Assembly (NCBI GenBank): GCA_963787375.1
Contig: CAWBCR010000017.1
Location: forward strand, 675,309-739,308
Source: CAWBCR01 sp963787375
GTDB taxonomy: Bacteria; Chloroflexota; Anaerolineae; Aggregatilineales; UBA3940
Length of the DNA stretch: 64,000 nucleotides
Direction of reading: 5' to 3'
The notes under the pieces are model-generated. The model did not search any database. It was not told the origin of the DNA and was given only the letters and a program-made list of their open reading frames with translations. The translations under genes and the position numbers were made by a program. Positions 52,987-63,300 of the stretch are shown here, piece by piece (position 1 is the first letter of the stretch; the number at the start of each line of letters is the position of its first letter).

Positions 52987-52992
52987 TATAAT
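52987..52992 (+). promoter_or_regulatory. -10 box TATAAT before LuxR-type regulator
   Basis: A perfect TATAAT about 100 bases before the regulator start; the -35 region (ATATCG) is poor. Confidence 0.4.
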
Positions 52993-53093
52993 GAAAACAA
53001 TGATACCTGTTACCTACCCCTGGTCGGGCTCTCCGGTACATCGTGAACGGGGCATCACGCGGAAACCCTGACGCGGCAGAGAGGGTTGGCTTG

Positions 53094-53729
53094 ATGGCCG
53101 AAACTCCAATCCGTGTTGTTCTGATCGATGACCATCGCACCATCCATGAAATGGTGTCCGAAGTGCTCGGTGCAGTGGACGATATCAAGCTGGTGGCTCA
53201 GGCCGGCGATGGGAATGATGTGCTTCGCCTGTGCCAGGACTATGCGCCCCACGTTGTGCTCATGGACGTTGTGATGCCGGGGATCGATGGCGTGGAGGCA
53301 ACCCGGCTGATCCATGAACAGTACCCCGACGTCAGGGTGTTGGTGTTGTCCAGTTTTCAGGATGACGACAGCGTCCACGCCATGTTGGAGAGCGGTGCCA
53401 GCGGCTATGTCACCAAGCACGATATTGCTGGCAGCTTGGTGACGACGATCCGCTCGACGTTTCAGGGGCACGCTGTCTTCTCCGATTCCGTCGCTGACCA
53501 GATTCTAACGCCAGACTACACAAACTCTGCCCGGCAGTTTGGTCTGTCGGCGCGCGAGTTGGAAGTCCTCGCTTTGATGGCGCAGGGCCTGACCAACGAC
53601 CAGATCGCCAGAGACCTCGTCATCAGCCGTTCGACGGTCAATTTCCACATCGGCAATATCATTCGCAAGCTGGGCGTCGAAACGCGTTCTGAGGCGCTGG
53701 TTGTGGCGGCCAAGAAACGCCTCGTGTGA
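53094..53729 (+). CDS. LuxR/NarL-type response regulator
   Basis: 211 aa from the ATG at 53094 (the frame opens at 53043). The receiver domain has phospho-acceptor Asp58 in VVLMDVVMPG and Lys in GYVTKHD. The C-terminal LuxR HTH is LSARELEVLALMAQGLTNDQIARDLVISRSTVNFHIGNIIRKLG. It activates or represses transcription after phosphorylation. The nearest kinase is the 7TM histidine kinase downstream. Confidence 0.92.
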   Translation: MAETPIRVVLIDDHRTIHEMVSEVLGAVDDIKLVAQAGDGNDVLRLCQDYAPHVVLMDVVMPGIDGVEATRLIHEQYPDVRVLVLSSFQDDDSVHAMLESGASGYVTKHDIAGSLVTTIRSTFQGHAVFSDSVADQILTPDYTNSARQFGLSARELEVLALMAQGLTNDQIARDLVISRSTVNFHIGNIIRKLGVETRSEALVVAAKKRLV

Positions 53730-53789
53730 TCTCCCGCTGCCACCTATACAACTGTGCAGTCGCACCTGCTTGACAAACTCTACACTCTA

Positions 53790-53817
53790 CCAGCAGACAG
53801 GGTCTGCTGTTTTCGTT
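53790..53817 (+). promoter_or_regulatory. Shared upstream element of kinase operon 1
   Basis: CCAGCAGACAG (53790-53800) and, after a few bases, TGTTTTCGTTAT recur upstream of the second kinase at 56779-56813. A CTGTGCAG block and an ATAGGG(T/C)GAG block are shared too. This is a candidate common regulatory site. Confidence 0.5.
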
Positions 53818-53860
53818 ATCATGAACATGGTGCATTGTGTGTTTTGTATAGGGTGAGTCT

Positions 53861-55675
53861 GTGAGTGAGCAAGAGATTCTGATTCTGATTCCCTACATTC
53901 TGTCACTGGCTGTGATCACCGGCGTCGGCGCTTATACGTTAAACCGCCGAACGGTTCCCGGCGCGCGGGCGTATGCCATCGCTGTGCTTTTCCAGGCGTT
54001 GTGGACGGTTGGCTTCATCGTCGAGATGCTGAATCGGACCCTCAACGCCAAGCTGCTCTGGGACAGTCTCCAATGGGTGCCGGCGCTATTCGGGCCGGTT
54101 GCCACCCTTTTCTTCGCGCTGGAATATGCCGGGATCAGGCCGCAGCGCCCCTGGCGCTTCGTGGCCCTGCTCTCGATTGTCCCCCTGATCTTCTTGCTCT
54201 TGCTGGCTACCAATCCGCTGCACGGTCTGGTAGTGGGCAGCACCTGGTTAAGCGCTACCTCGCCCTTCCCGGAGCTTCAATACGACTTCACGCTGCCGGC
54301 CTATCTGGTCGCCGTGTATATTTACGCCCTTTACATCGCCGAATTCTATATCCTCATCCGCAGGCTCCTCAGGGTTCAGTCCCTGTATCGCGTGCAGATC
54401 GGGCTGGTCCTCGCCGGGATGTTGGTTCCCATGATTGGCGGGCTGCTGATGATAGCTGGCGTCCACCTGTCAGATTTTCGCGATACGACGCCTTTGTCCT
54501 TCGCCCTGGGCGACCTGCTGGTCCTGTGGGGGCTGTTCCGCTACCAGTTCCTGGATGTCGTCCCGGTCGCGCGGGACAAAATCGTCGAGTGCATGCGCGA
54601 CATGGTCATTGTCCTGGATGTGCAAGGCCGGGTCATCGACGTGAATCCAGCCGTCCAACGGGTGCTCGACGTGCCCATGACCAGTATCATCGGGCAGCCC
54701 GTCCCGGAGGTGTTCAAGCGCTGGAGCGGCGTCGTGGATCAATTCCGTGGGGTCAATCAGATCAACACCGAGATCGAGATCGACATGGACGGCGGGCAGC
54801 GCAGTATCCTCGAAGTTGCCCTCTCGCCGCTCACCAGCCCGCAGGGCAGGTTGCAGGGCCGCGTCGTCGTGCTGCGTGATATCACACACCACAAAGAAGC
54901 CGAAGAGAGCCTGCGCCGGCAGGCCGAGGAGCTTGAGCAGGCCCGCCGCCAGGCCGAGCAGGCAGATGAGATCAAGTCGCGCTTTCTCGCCAACATGTCG
55001 CACGAGCTGCGTTCCCCGCTCAATGGTATTCTGAGCCTGACGGAGATGGTCGCCCTGGAGTTGTTCGGCCCGCTGAACGACAGGCAGAAGGAGTATCTTC
55101 AGAAGTCGCTCCACAGTGGAGAGCACCTGTTGGCCCTCATCAACGATATTCTCGACATCAACAAGATCCAGGCTGGCATGTTGAGCCTCTACTTTGAGGA
55201 CAATGTGAATATCTACGAGCTTCTCGACGATGTCCTGGCGGCAGCCGAGGGCCAGCTTCACGATAAGCCGGTGAGGGTCATCAAAGACTACGATCTGTCG
55301 CTGCCACCCCTGTGTTGCGACCGGCGGCGGCTGCGGCAGGTGATCTACAACCTGCTCTCGAACGCCATAAAGTTCACCGATTCAGGTACTATCACGGTCA
55401 GTGTCAAACAGCAGAGTAAGGACGAGATACTGTTGGTCGTCAGCGATACCGGGCCGGGGATAAACGCCGAAGATCAGGCCACGATCTTCAAGCCGTTTGT
55501 TCAGGCGGCAGCCGGGCAGATGCACTCAGGGGGTACCGGGTTGGGACTGCCCATCTCCCAGCACATTGTTGAGGCGCACGGTGGGCGTATGTGGGTGAAG
55601 AGCGATCCTGGCGACGGGGCTGCGTTCTATGTCGTCTGGCCCGTCAGGAGGGAAAGAACAGCACCCAATGTTTAA
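53861..55675 (+). CDS. 7TM-PAS hybrid-less histidine kinase
   Basis: 604 aa with a GTG start. Seven N-terminal helices (about 5-230, 7TM sensor module), a PAS domain (about 240-360, ECMRDMVIVLDVQGRVIDVNPA), a coiled coil, HisKA with phospho-acceptor His381 in NMSHELRSPLNG, and HATPase_c (NLLSNAIKFT, DTGPGI, GTGLGLPIS). It senses an external or membrane signal and passes phosphate to one or more of the nearby response regulators. It overlaps the next gene. Confidence 0.92.
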   Translation: MSEQEILILIPYILSLAVITGVGAYTLNRRTVPGARAYAIAVLFQALWTVGFIVEMLNRTLNAKLLWDSLQWVPALFGPVATLFFALEYAGIRPQRPWRFVALLSIVPLIFLLLLATNPLHGLVVGSTWLSATSPFPELQYDFTLPAYLVAVYIYALYIAEFYILIRRLLRVQSLYRVQIGLVLAGMLVPMIGGLLMIAGVHLSDFRDTTPLSFALGDLLVLWGLFRYQFLDVVPVARDKIVECMRDMVIVLDVQGRVIDVNPAVQRVLDVPMTSIIGQPVPEVFKRWSGVVDQFRGVNQINTEIEIDMDGGQRSILEVALSPLTSPQGRLQGRVVVLRDITHHKEAEESLRRQAEELEQARRQAEQADEIKSRFLANMSHELRSPLNGILSLTEMVALELFGPLNDRQKEYLQKSLHSGEHLLALINDILDINKIQAGMLSLYFEDNVNIYELLDDVLAAAEGQLHDKPVRVIKDYDLSLPPLCCDRRRLRQVIYNLLSNAIKFTDSGTITVSVKQQSKDEILLVVSDTGPGINAEDQATIFKPFVQAAAGQMHSGGTGLGLPISQHIVEAHGGRMWVKSDPGDGAAFYVVWPVRRERTAPNV

Positions 55676-56090
55676 TGACCATGTTTATCTGTATGTCGAG
55701 GACGAGGAGTTGAGCTGTGAAGTCATGCGCCTGGTTTTACAGGATGCTATGCAGGTTGACCATCTGCATATCCTGGAGAACAGCGTGGATTTCACGAATC
55801 AGATCGAGAAGCTGGACCCTGCGCCGGATGTCATTCTACTGGATATTCACGTCAAACCACTGGATGGCTTCGAGATGCTGAACGTGCTGCGCGCCCATCC
55901 GCAATTCAACAACGCGAAGGTTATAGCCGTGACGGCCAGCGTGATGAGCGAGGAAGTGAATCGGATACGGCAGGCCGGATTCGATGGAGCGATTGCCAAA
56001 CCGGTCCGTGTGACCAGCTTTCCTGATGTAATGGCGAAGATTCTAACCGGTAGATTGACTTGGCACTTAGGGTGGGAGCTAGATGGATAG
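55668..56090 (+). CDS. Single-domain response regulator
   Basis: 140 aa. A receiver domain only: acidic pocket YVEDEE, Asp59 in VILLDIHVKP, Thr in AVTASV and Lys in IAKPV. AGGAGGGA precedes the start; it overlaps the kinase by eight bases. It acts by protein contact or as a phosphate shuttle, as there is no output domain. Confidence 0.9.
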   Translation: MFNDHVYLYVEDEELSCEVMRLVLQDAMQVDHLHILENSVDFTNQIEKLDPAPDVILLDIHVKPLDGFEMLNVLRAHPQFNNAKVIAVTASVMSEEVNRIRQAGFDGAIAKPVRVTSFPDVMAKILTGRLTWHLGWELDG

Positions 56091-56655
56091 GTTTGATGTT
56101 TTGACGGTCGGCAGGTGCCTGACGCACCCGGTGTACGAAGTGCGGGCGGCCATGCAGACCCAACTGCTGACGGGCGGGGCCAGCGCCCTGGCCTGCTTGA
56201 AGGAAATACTGTGTATCAGAGATGCCGCTGTCAGCCGCGCCGCATTTCAGGTCATCGAGTATTATGCCGAGCCTGATCGCTTTGAGCTGCTGGTCCATAC
56301 CTTGCGCGCCCGCAACCCGATTGTCGGCGCGATGGCGGTCGAGCGGCTGGAGCAGTACGGCGAGCAGGCTGTGGGCAGGCTGTGCGCTGCGCTGCCTGCC
56401 TGTCATGCGCTTGTCCAGCTTCGCGTGATCGCCGCGCTGGAGTGTATCGGCAGCCGGCAGGCTGTCCCCTGCCTGATGGACCTGCTCGGCGCGGCAGCCA
56501 GCGGCTCGCTGCGCTACAGCGCCATTCAGGCCCTGGGCGTGATCGGCGACCCCGTCGCCATTGATCTGATACGCTCCTTTGCTGATGATGAGGATCATCA
56601 CGTGCGAGACAGGGTGGAGATTGCGCTGGAACGCCTCAATGCGCCACGGACCTGA
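56083..56655 (+). CDS. HEAT-repeat protein
   Basis: 190 aa. Helical pairs of the HEAT/PBS-lyase kind: AVSRAAFQVIEYYAEPDRFELLVHTLRARNPIVGAMAVERLEQYG, LRVIAALECIGSRQAVPCLMDLLG, LRYSAIQALGVIGDPVAIDLIRSF. It is a protein-binding scaffold. It overlaps the response regulator by eight bases, so it is likely part of the same signalling unit, perhaps its output or partner. Confidence 0.8.
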   Translation: MDRFDVLTVGRCLTHPVYEVRAAMQTQLLTGGASALACLKEILCIRDAAVSRAAFQVIEYYAEPDRFELLVHTLRARNPIVGAMAVERLEQYGEQAVGRLCAALPACHALVQLRVIAALECIGSRQAVPCLMDLLGAAASGSLRYSAIQALGVIGDPVAIDLIRSFADDEDHHVRDRVEIALERLNAPRT

Positions 56656-56684
56656 CCGGCTGTTCGGCCCGCTTGGCCCCACTG

Positions 56685-56721
56685 GAGCCGCGCCGGAGAT
56701 GCCTCCGGCGCGGCTCGTTTT
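56685..56721 (+). terminator. Rho-independent terminator after HEAT gene
   Basis: GAGCCGCGCCGGAG/CTCCGGCGCGGCTC is a perfect 14-bp stem with a 4-base loop, followed by GTTTTC. It separates the two kinase operons. Confidence 0.88.
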
Positions 56722-56778
56722 CTGTACGGCACCTGTGCAGATGTACAGGTAAATCCCCGCCGAGAACTATCTGGTTTG

Positions 56779-56813
56779 CCAGCAGACAGCAGTCACCATC
56801 TGTTTTATCGTTA
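56779..56813 (+). promoter_or_regulatory. Shared upstream element of kinase operon 2
   Basis: CCAGCAGACAG (56779-56789) followed by TGTTTTATCGTTAT, matching the element at 53790-53817 upstream of the first kinase. Confidence 0.5.
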
Positions 56814-56855
56814 TGGATAGGGCGAGGATTATAAAGATGCAGAGTCGTATGACGT

Positions 56856-58802
56856 ATGGAAAATGCTAATGTTAATGCCGCTGGTAATGCACAGCGCGGC
56901 CCGCTGAACCGCTCGTTTCTGGAAGCGTTTGTGCGGCCATCGCTGGCCATCAAAGACGAACAGCAGCGCATCCGTTCCCGGCTGCTGGCGATCATCCTGA
57001 TGGTCATCCTGGTCGCAGGTGGGGCGATCATTGCTTTCTATGTCCTGCAGAACCTCCAGACGCTGAAGGACCGCGATGCGCAGTTCTCAATCGTCGCCTG
57101 GGTTTCAGCGCTGATAGCCTACCTGTTGAACCGCCGGGGCAAGGTCGACGTGGCAGCCTTGTGGATGGTCGCCACGACATTCGTGCTGTTTGCGCTGGTT
57201 CCGTTTGTGCCAAACGCCCGCCAGAACCTCATGTACTTCGGTATCGTTCCGATCTTGCTGACGGCGGTGTTCTTCTCGTCGCGCTATGTGATGATTATGA
57301 CCGCCGTTTATGTCGCCGTGACGATGGTCCGCGTGCAGTTTCCGTCTGAGCTGATTGCAAGCCGGGTCCTCGACGCCAACATCACGATCGTCTTCTCAAG
57401 CGCGCTCGTCATCACCTTCATGAACCACTACCACCGCATGGAAGGCATCCGTCGCACCGAGTTGGAAGAGGCCAACCGCAAGCTGCGGGTCTCTGAGATG
57501 ACGCTGGAGCGGCGCGTTCAGGAGCGCACCCGCGACCTGAAGATCGCCTCCGACGTTTCGCGCCAGGCCACGACGGTGCTCGAAATGGGCCAGTTGCTCC
57601 CCTCGGTGGTGTCCCTGACCCAGACCGGCTTTGGCCTCTACGCGGTCCACGTGTTCCTCTATCAGCCCGACGACGAGCGGCTGGTCCTGGCCGCGGCCAC
57701 CGGCGCTGCCGGTGACCAGATGGTCAGCGACGGGTTCACGCTCGGCACGGCTGACACGCCAAGCCTGGTCGCTCAGGCTGCCCGCAAGCGCCAGGCGGTC
57801 GTCGCCAACAATGTCGTCGAGTCGTCCTTCTTCATGCCGAACCCGCTGCTGCCGGGCACAAAAGCAGAGATCGCCCTGCCCCTGATGGTCGGTCCCAGGC
57901 TGGTGGGTGTCCTCGACCTGCAATCGGACCAGATGGACCGTTTCCAGTCAGAGGAAATCGACATCCTGACCACGCTGGCGGAACAGATGGCTACCGCCAT
58001 CCGCAATGCGCAGCTTTACGACGAGGCTGAAGCCGCGCGTCTGGCCGCCGAAGAGGCCAACAAGACCAAGTCGCAGTTCCTGGCGAACATGTCGCACGAG
58101 CTGCGCACGCCGTTGAACGCCATCCTCAACTTCACCGAGTTCGTGGCCGACGGCGTCTATGGCGACGTGAACAGCCAGCAGGAGACCGCCCTGCGCCAGA
58201 CGCTGTCCAGCGGTGAGCACCTGCTGAGCCTGATCAACGATGTGCTCGACCTGACCAAGATCGAGGCCGGCATGATGGAGTTGTTCATCGAGCAGGTCGA
58301 CCTGAACAGCGTGCTGGCGTCGGTCATCTCGGTGGGTAAGGGGCTGGTTAACGACAAGCCCGTCCAGCTCATCACCGACATCGGCGACCTGCCCCAGACC
58401 TATGGTGACAAGCGCCGCATCCGCCAGATCTTCCTGAACCTGGTGTCCAACGCGGTGAAGTTCACCCGTGCCGGCAGCGTGTCGATCTCGGCCCGCTGCG
58501 TGTCCGATAGTATCCAGGTATCCGTTACAGACACCGGGATCGGCATCGCCCCCGACGACGAGGACCGGGTGTTCGAGTCCTTCAAGCAGGCCAAGCACGA
58601 TCTGACCGGCGCGGTGGGCACCGGCCTGGGCATGCCCATCTCGAAGTACTTTGTCGAGCTGCATGGCGGGCGCATCTGGTTTGAGAGCCAGCCCGGCGTC
58701 GGCACCACCTTCTACGTGCATCTGCCGGTGTTGTCGGCGGAGCAGGCGGGCACTATCCGTGTCGCTGAGGCTCCTCAGGCCGCGCCCATGCAGCACGCTT
58801 AG
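56856..58802 (+). CDS. Membrane GAF-domain histidine kinase
   Basis: 648 aa. About six membrane helices (about 45-195, MASE-like), a coiled coil, a GAF domain (about 235-395, MGQLLPSVVSLTQTGFGLYAVHVFL...LAEQMATAIRNAQLYDEA), HisKA with His414 in NMSHELRTPLNA, and HATPase_c (NLVSNAVKFT, DTGIGI, GTGLGMPIS). It heads an operon with three receiver-only proteins. Confidence 0.92.
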   Translation: MENANVNAAGNAQRGPLNRSFLEAFVRPSLAIKDEQQRIRSRLLAIILMVILVAGGAIIAFYVLQNLQTLKDRDAQFSIVAWVSALIAYLLNRRGKVDVAALWMVATTFVLFALVPFVPNARQNLMYFGIVPILLTAVFFSSRYVMIMTAVYVAVTMVRVQFPSELIASRVLDANITIVFSSALVITFMNHYHRMEGIRRTELEEANRKLRVSEMTLERRVQERTRDLKIASDVSRQATTVLEMGQLLPSVVSLTQTGFGLYAVHVFLYQPDDERLVLAAATGAAGDQMVSDGFTLGTADTPSLVAQAARKRQAVVANNVVESSFFMPNPLLPGTKAEIALPLMVGPRLVGVLDLQSDQMDRFQSEEIDILTTLAEQMATAIRNAQLYDEAEAARLAAEEANKTKSQFLANMSHELRTPLNAILNFTEFVADGVYGDVNSQQETALRQTLSSGEHLLSLINDVLDLTKIEAGMMELFIEQVDLNSVLASVISVGKGLVNDKPVQLITDIGDLPQTYGDKRRIRQIFLNLVSNAVKFTRAGSVSISARCVSDSIQVSVTDTGIGIAPDDEDRVFESFKQAKHDLTGAVGTGLGMPISKYFVELHGGRIWFESQPGVGTTFYVHLPVLSAEQAGTIRVAEAPQAAPMQHA

Positions 58803-58812
58803 GGAGGTCCCG

Positions 58813-59226
58813 GTGAACGCTGTCCAGACCCCGCAGATTGTGTACGTTGAAGATGACGTGATGAGCCGCGAGATCGTCCGCGTGCTGCTGGTCAACGTCC
58901 TGGGTATCCCCGGCCTGACCGTCTTCGAGAGCAGCGAGAACCTGATCGGGCGGCTCGGCGCGCTGGAAGTCACGCCCAACATCTTCTTCCTTGACGTGCA
59001 GATCGGCCCCTATGACGGCTATGAGATGCTGAACATGCTGCGTGCCGAGCAGGCATACCAGGCTGCGACCATCATCGCCATGACGGCCAACGTGATGTCG
59101 TATGACGTTGAGCAGCTAAAGGCGGCAGGCTTCGACGGGCTGATCGGCAAGCCGATACGCAAGGCGGTGTTCCCTGAGTTAATGGAAAGGTTGCTGGCCG
59201 GTGAGCCGGTCTGGTATGTACCCTGA
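58813..59226 (+). CDS. Single-domain response regulator
   Basis: 137 aa from a GTG with GGGAGG upstream. YVEDD, Asp61 in FFLDVQIGPYDGYEML, AMTANV and IGKPIRK mark a complete receiver. It is closely similar to the regulator at 55668-56090, including the C-terminal tail around Trp. Confidence 0.88.
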   Translation: MNAVQTPQIVYVEDDVMSREIVRVLLVNVLGIPGLTVFESSENLIGRLGALEVTPNIFFLDVQIGPYDGYEMLNMLRAEQAYQAATIIAMTANVMSYDVEQLKAAGFDGLIGKPIRKAVFPELMERLLAGEPVWYVP

Positions 59227-59247
59227 TCACGAAAAGCGAGAGAGGCT

Positions 59248-59661
59248 ATGCTGCTCAAAGACAAGCGAATCTTTGTGGTTGAAGACGACCCGGTCAATAT
59301 GGCGATTATCAACGTGGCGTTGAAGGAACAGGGCGGGTTGGTGATCCCGGATCCGTGGAACAACGATACGATTGCCCGGTTGAAGACCTTTCTGCCGGTC
59401 GACATCATCCTGCTCGACCTCATGCTGCGCTACGGCGTGAGCGGCTACGACATATACGCCCGGCTCAAGACGCATCCCGAGTTGGCGAACATCCCGGTGC
59501 TCGTCATCAGCGCGTCTGATCCCAGCATCGAGATGACCAAAGCGCGTGGGTTGGGGATCAACGGCTATATCGCCAAGCCGATCCGCCGGGCCAGCTTTGC
59601 GCGCGATATCGCGGCTGCCCTCAGCGGCGAGCCGATCTGGTCAGCCGATACCACCTACTGA
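59248..59661 (+). CDS. Single-domain response regulator
   Basis: 137 aa. VVEDDP, Asp57 in ILLDLMLRYGVSGYDIY, VISASD and IAKPIRR. Receiver only, second in the set of three. Confidence 0.9.
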   Translation: MLLKDKRIFVVEDDPVNMAIINVALKEQGGLVIPDPWNNDTIARLKTFLPVDIILLDLMLRYGVSGYDIYARLKTHPELANIPVLVISASDPSIEMTKARGLGINGYIAKPIRRASFARDIAAALSGEPIWSADTTY

Positions 59662-59695
59662 CGTCGATTTCTTACACAACAGGAGCTTGACTGCA

Positions 59696-60097
59696 ATGAG
59701 TACGTTCGAAGGAGTTCACGCGCTGATTATCGAGGACGACCAGACCAGCGTTGCCGTGCTGCAGGGTCTGCTGACCACGCTTGGCGTGTGGACCGAGGTC
59801 ATCCTCGACAGCCCCAACGTTCAGGATCGGCTGCGCCAGCTCGTCGACCGCCCCGACGTGATCTTTCTGGACCTGGAGATGCCCATCACCAACGGCTACG
59901 ACGCCCTGGCCATCCTGAACGCCGACCCCCGTTTCAGCGATGTGCCGGTGGTGGCCTACACCACGCACATCAGCCACATGAACGAGGCGCTTGAAGCGGG
60001 CTTCCACAGTTTTCTCGGCAAGCCGCTCGACAAGAAGGTGTTTCCCGATCAGCTTGCCCGCATCCTGGGTGGGGAGACGGTCTGGGCTGCGCGCTGA
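59696..60097 (+). CDS. Single-domain response regulator
   Basis: 133 aa from the ATG at 59696 (AGGAG upstream). IIEDDQ, Asp59 in IFLDLEMPITNGYDAL, and LGKPLDK. Receiver only, third of three; with the kinase it ends the operon. Confidence 0.9.
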   Translation: MSTFEGVHALIIEDDQTSVAVLQGLLTTLGVWTEVILDSPNVQDRLRQLVDRPDVIFLDLEMPITNGYDALAILNADPRFSDVPVVAYTTHISHMNEALEAGFHSFLGKPLDKKVFPDQLARILGGETVWAAR

Positions 60098-60210
60098 GCG
60101 CCTGAAAACATCGTCCCTTTACAATACCGCCGCCTGCTGCGGCGCAGGCGGCCCCACTCCATAATGTCAGCCATCCCCCTATACCACATCGCCATCTGCC
60201 GCTGGCGCTG

Positions 60211-60244
60211 ACCCCTCCCTCCCGCCGACGCGTGGGGGAGGGGT
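60211..60244 (+). terminator. Hairpin after signalling operon
   Basis: ACCCCTCCC/GGGAGGGGT (60211-60219 with 60236-60244), about 115 bases after the last regulator. The T run is short (TTCT). A TGCTATACT extended -10 at 60314-60321 stands just before the restriction gene. Confidence 0.5.
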
Positions 60245-60373
60245 TCTGCTGTCGCCCTTCGGACCCGCTGATTGAGATCGGCTGGCGCCGCTTACATCCC
60301 CTGCGCTACCCGTGCTATACTGTGGGTCGTCATCTCCTTGATGGCCGCGCAGCTTAGTCACAGGGAAGTGTAA

Positions 60374-63300
60374 ATGTCCTCACCGCAGCAAGACCACGCC
60401 CGCGCTGAGATCGAGCGCCTGATCGAGACCTACAACAGCCTTGACCCCGCGACCCGCGCCGACCTCACCGAGGCCAGCGTCGTCACCCAGTTCATCGAGC
60501 CGCTGCTGCGCGCCCTCGGCTGGCCGATCGAAGACCCCGGCCGCTACAAAAAGGAGCTGCAGACCCAGGTGGGCAGGCCCGACCTCACCCTGATCCCGGA
60601 GTCCGGCGGCACTATCTTCGTCGAGGCCAAGCGCTTTGGCGTGATCCAGGAGCTGCGCGAGGCGCGCCGCACCATCACCGGCGTGATCACCCCCGGCCAG
60701 TTGGCCCTGCCCGGCATGGCGGCGGACCGCACCCCGAGGAGCAGCAGGCGATCAACTACGCCTTCGAGAACAGCGCCACGTGGGCCATTCTCACCAACTT
60801 CGAGAAGACTGCGTCTGTTCAACGCCCGGCGCGACTGGCTGGTGCTGTCCTTCGAGAGGCCGGCAGGCCTATCTGGAAGAGTTCGATCAGCTGTGGCAGT
60901 TGGCCTACGACGAACATCCTCAACGGCAGCTGGACCGGCTGAGCGACCAGCGTCTACCGCGCGACGTCGACACCGACTATCTGGGCTTCATCAACGAATG
61001 GCGCGAGCGGCTGGCGCAGGATATCATCTCAGCACCCCGGCGCGAACCGCTGGGCCTTCGTCGGCCAGACGGCCGCGATCGACCTGCCCCTCCTGCGCGA
61101 CGGTCGTGCAGCGCTTCCTGGACCGGCTGGTCGTCGTCCGCTTCGCCGAGGATCATATCGTGATCAAGCCCGGCAGCTCATGGGGCTGTCGAGGCCAACC
61201 TCGAAGACAGCTACGGTGTGCGCTACGGCTTCTCGCTCAACGAGGTCATCCGGCGCTTCTTCCGGCGCTTCGACGAGATCCACAACTCGGCCCTGTTCGC
61301 GTACGACCGGTCCTCGATGAACAGGTCGAATTCGGCGAAGACGTGATGCTGCCGCTGATCGGCAGGCTCTACGAGGCCCGCTACCGCTCGATGCCCGCCG
61401 ACATCATGGGCAACACCTACGAGCAGTATCTCGGCAAGGCGCTGGTGCTCGATCAACGGCAGCGTCGACCACGCGCGACAACCTCGAAACGCGCAAGAAG
61501 CAGGGCAGCTACTACACCCCGCAGGTAATCGTGCGCTATCTGGTCGATACCACGCTGGGCCGCACTCTCTACGGCACGGCCAACGGCCAGCCGGACGGCG
61601 AGCCGTTGACGGGCGAAACGCGCAAGACCAGCCAGCGAGATCCGCGACCTGCGCGTGCTGGACGCGCGTGCGGCTCCGGCTCGTTCCTGATCTACGCCTA
61701 CGAGGTGCTGGCCGAATTCTACCGAGAGCGAGATCGCGCGGCTGGAAGCCGAGATCGAGGCACGCAACCGGCGAGCTGGCGGCGCAGGGCGTAACCCCTC
61801 GAGCGTCGACTGGAGCTGGCCGATTACACCGTTGAGATGGAGCGCATCCGCGATTACCCGCGCCTGATCCTGGAGACGCACCTGTACGGCGTGGACCTGG
61901 ACCCGCAGGCGGCGGAGATCGCCGCCGTCAACCTGATCATGCGGGCGATGGAGCGCCGCCAGCGCGAAAAACGCCTGCCCTGATCCTCAACCAGAACGTC
62001 AAGGTCGGCAACGGCCTGATCGGACTGCGTCCCGACGACCCGCGCCTGGCGGACCACAGCGCCGCCATGGCGGACCTGATCCGGCCTGCGCGCCGCGCTG
62101 GTGATCACACCGCCCGACGGCCCGACGCACGACGCGCATCATGACCGATCCTGGACGCCGCCGACGGCGGACCTCAACGCCGAGCTGGACGCCGACTTCG
62201 CGCCGCACTTCTCCGACCTGGAGCGCGTGCGCCCCTTCCACTGGGGCGTCGGAGTTCCCCGAAGTGTTCTTCGACGAGCGACGGCGAGCCGCTGGACAAC
62301 CCCGGCTTCGCGGTCGATCGTCGGCAACCCGCCCTGGGAGATCGTCAAGCCGGACCTGCGCGAGTTCTACGCCCAGTTCGATCCTGACATCGAGAGCAAG
62401 CTCAACCGGCGGCAGGTCGAGCAGCGCATCGAGGAATTGCAGGCCGAAGACCCGCGCCGCGGTCCAGGCTGGAGGCGCAGACCCGGCTGATCGAGGAAAG
62501 CGCCGCCTACTACCGCGCCTGCGGGGATTACACGCGGCAGGGACGCGGCGACACGGCCACGCACAAGCTGTTTTTGGAGCGCATGTACGGCCTGCTGCAG
62601 GCGACGGCGGGCGGATGGGCTACGTGGTGCCGTCGGGCATTTACACCGACCTGGGCACCAAGGACCTGCGCGAGATGCTGCTGGACGAGGGCAACATCCA
62701 GTACATCTACAGCTTCAGCAACGAGCGCTTTTTTTTCCCCGGCGTGCATCACTCGTTCAAGTTCGCGCTGCTGGGCGCGCAGAAGGGGCCGCAGCGTGAC
62801 GGCTTCTGGGCGGCGTTCCGCTTCAACCCGCGCGTGGCCGTTGCGCCAGAGGAATTGCCTGCATTTCTGGATGATCCGGCCAATTTGATCTACATGCGCC
62901 GGGGATCATTGGAACGGTTCAGCCCGGACAGCTTAAGTGTGATGGAGTTCCAGACGCAGCAGGATTACGAAACGGTTGAGCAGCATATATGGTGATTGGC
63001 CGCTAATGGGTGAAGAGGCTGATCAAGTTGGAACGTGAGGCTAAACAGTGAATTCCACTTCACCAATGATCGGCAATTGCTCAATCAGAAGGCACAAGGG
63101 TATCCGTTTTACGAAGGCAAAATGATCCACCAGTTTGATGCATTTTTTGCTGAGCCGCAGTTCTGGATCAGCGACGAGAACATCGTTGGCCGATTGTCTG
63201 AAGAACAACGGCGGCCAATTAGGAAGTTATCGTGTAGTTCATCGCCGGATTGCCAGAGCAACAGATGAACGCACACTTATTTCAGCGATTGTGCCGCCTC

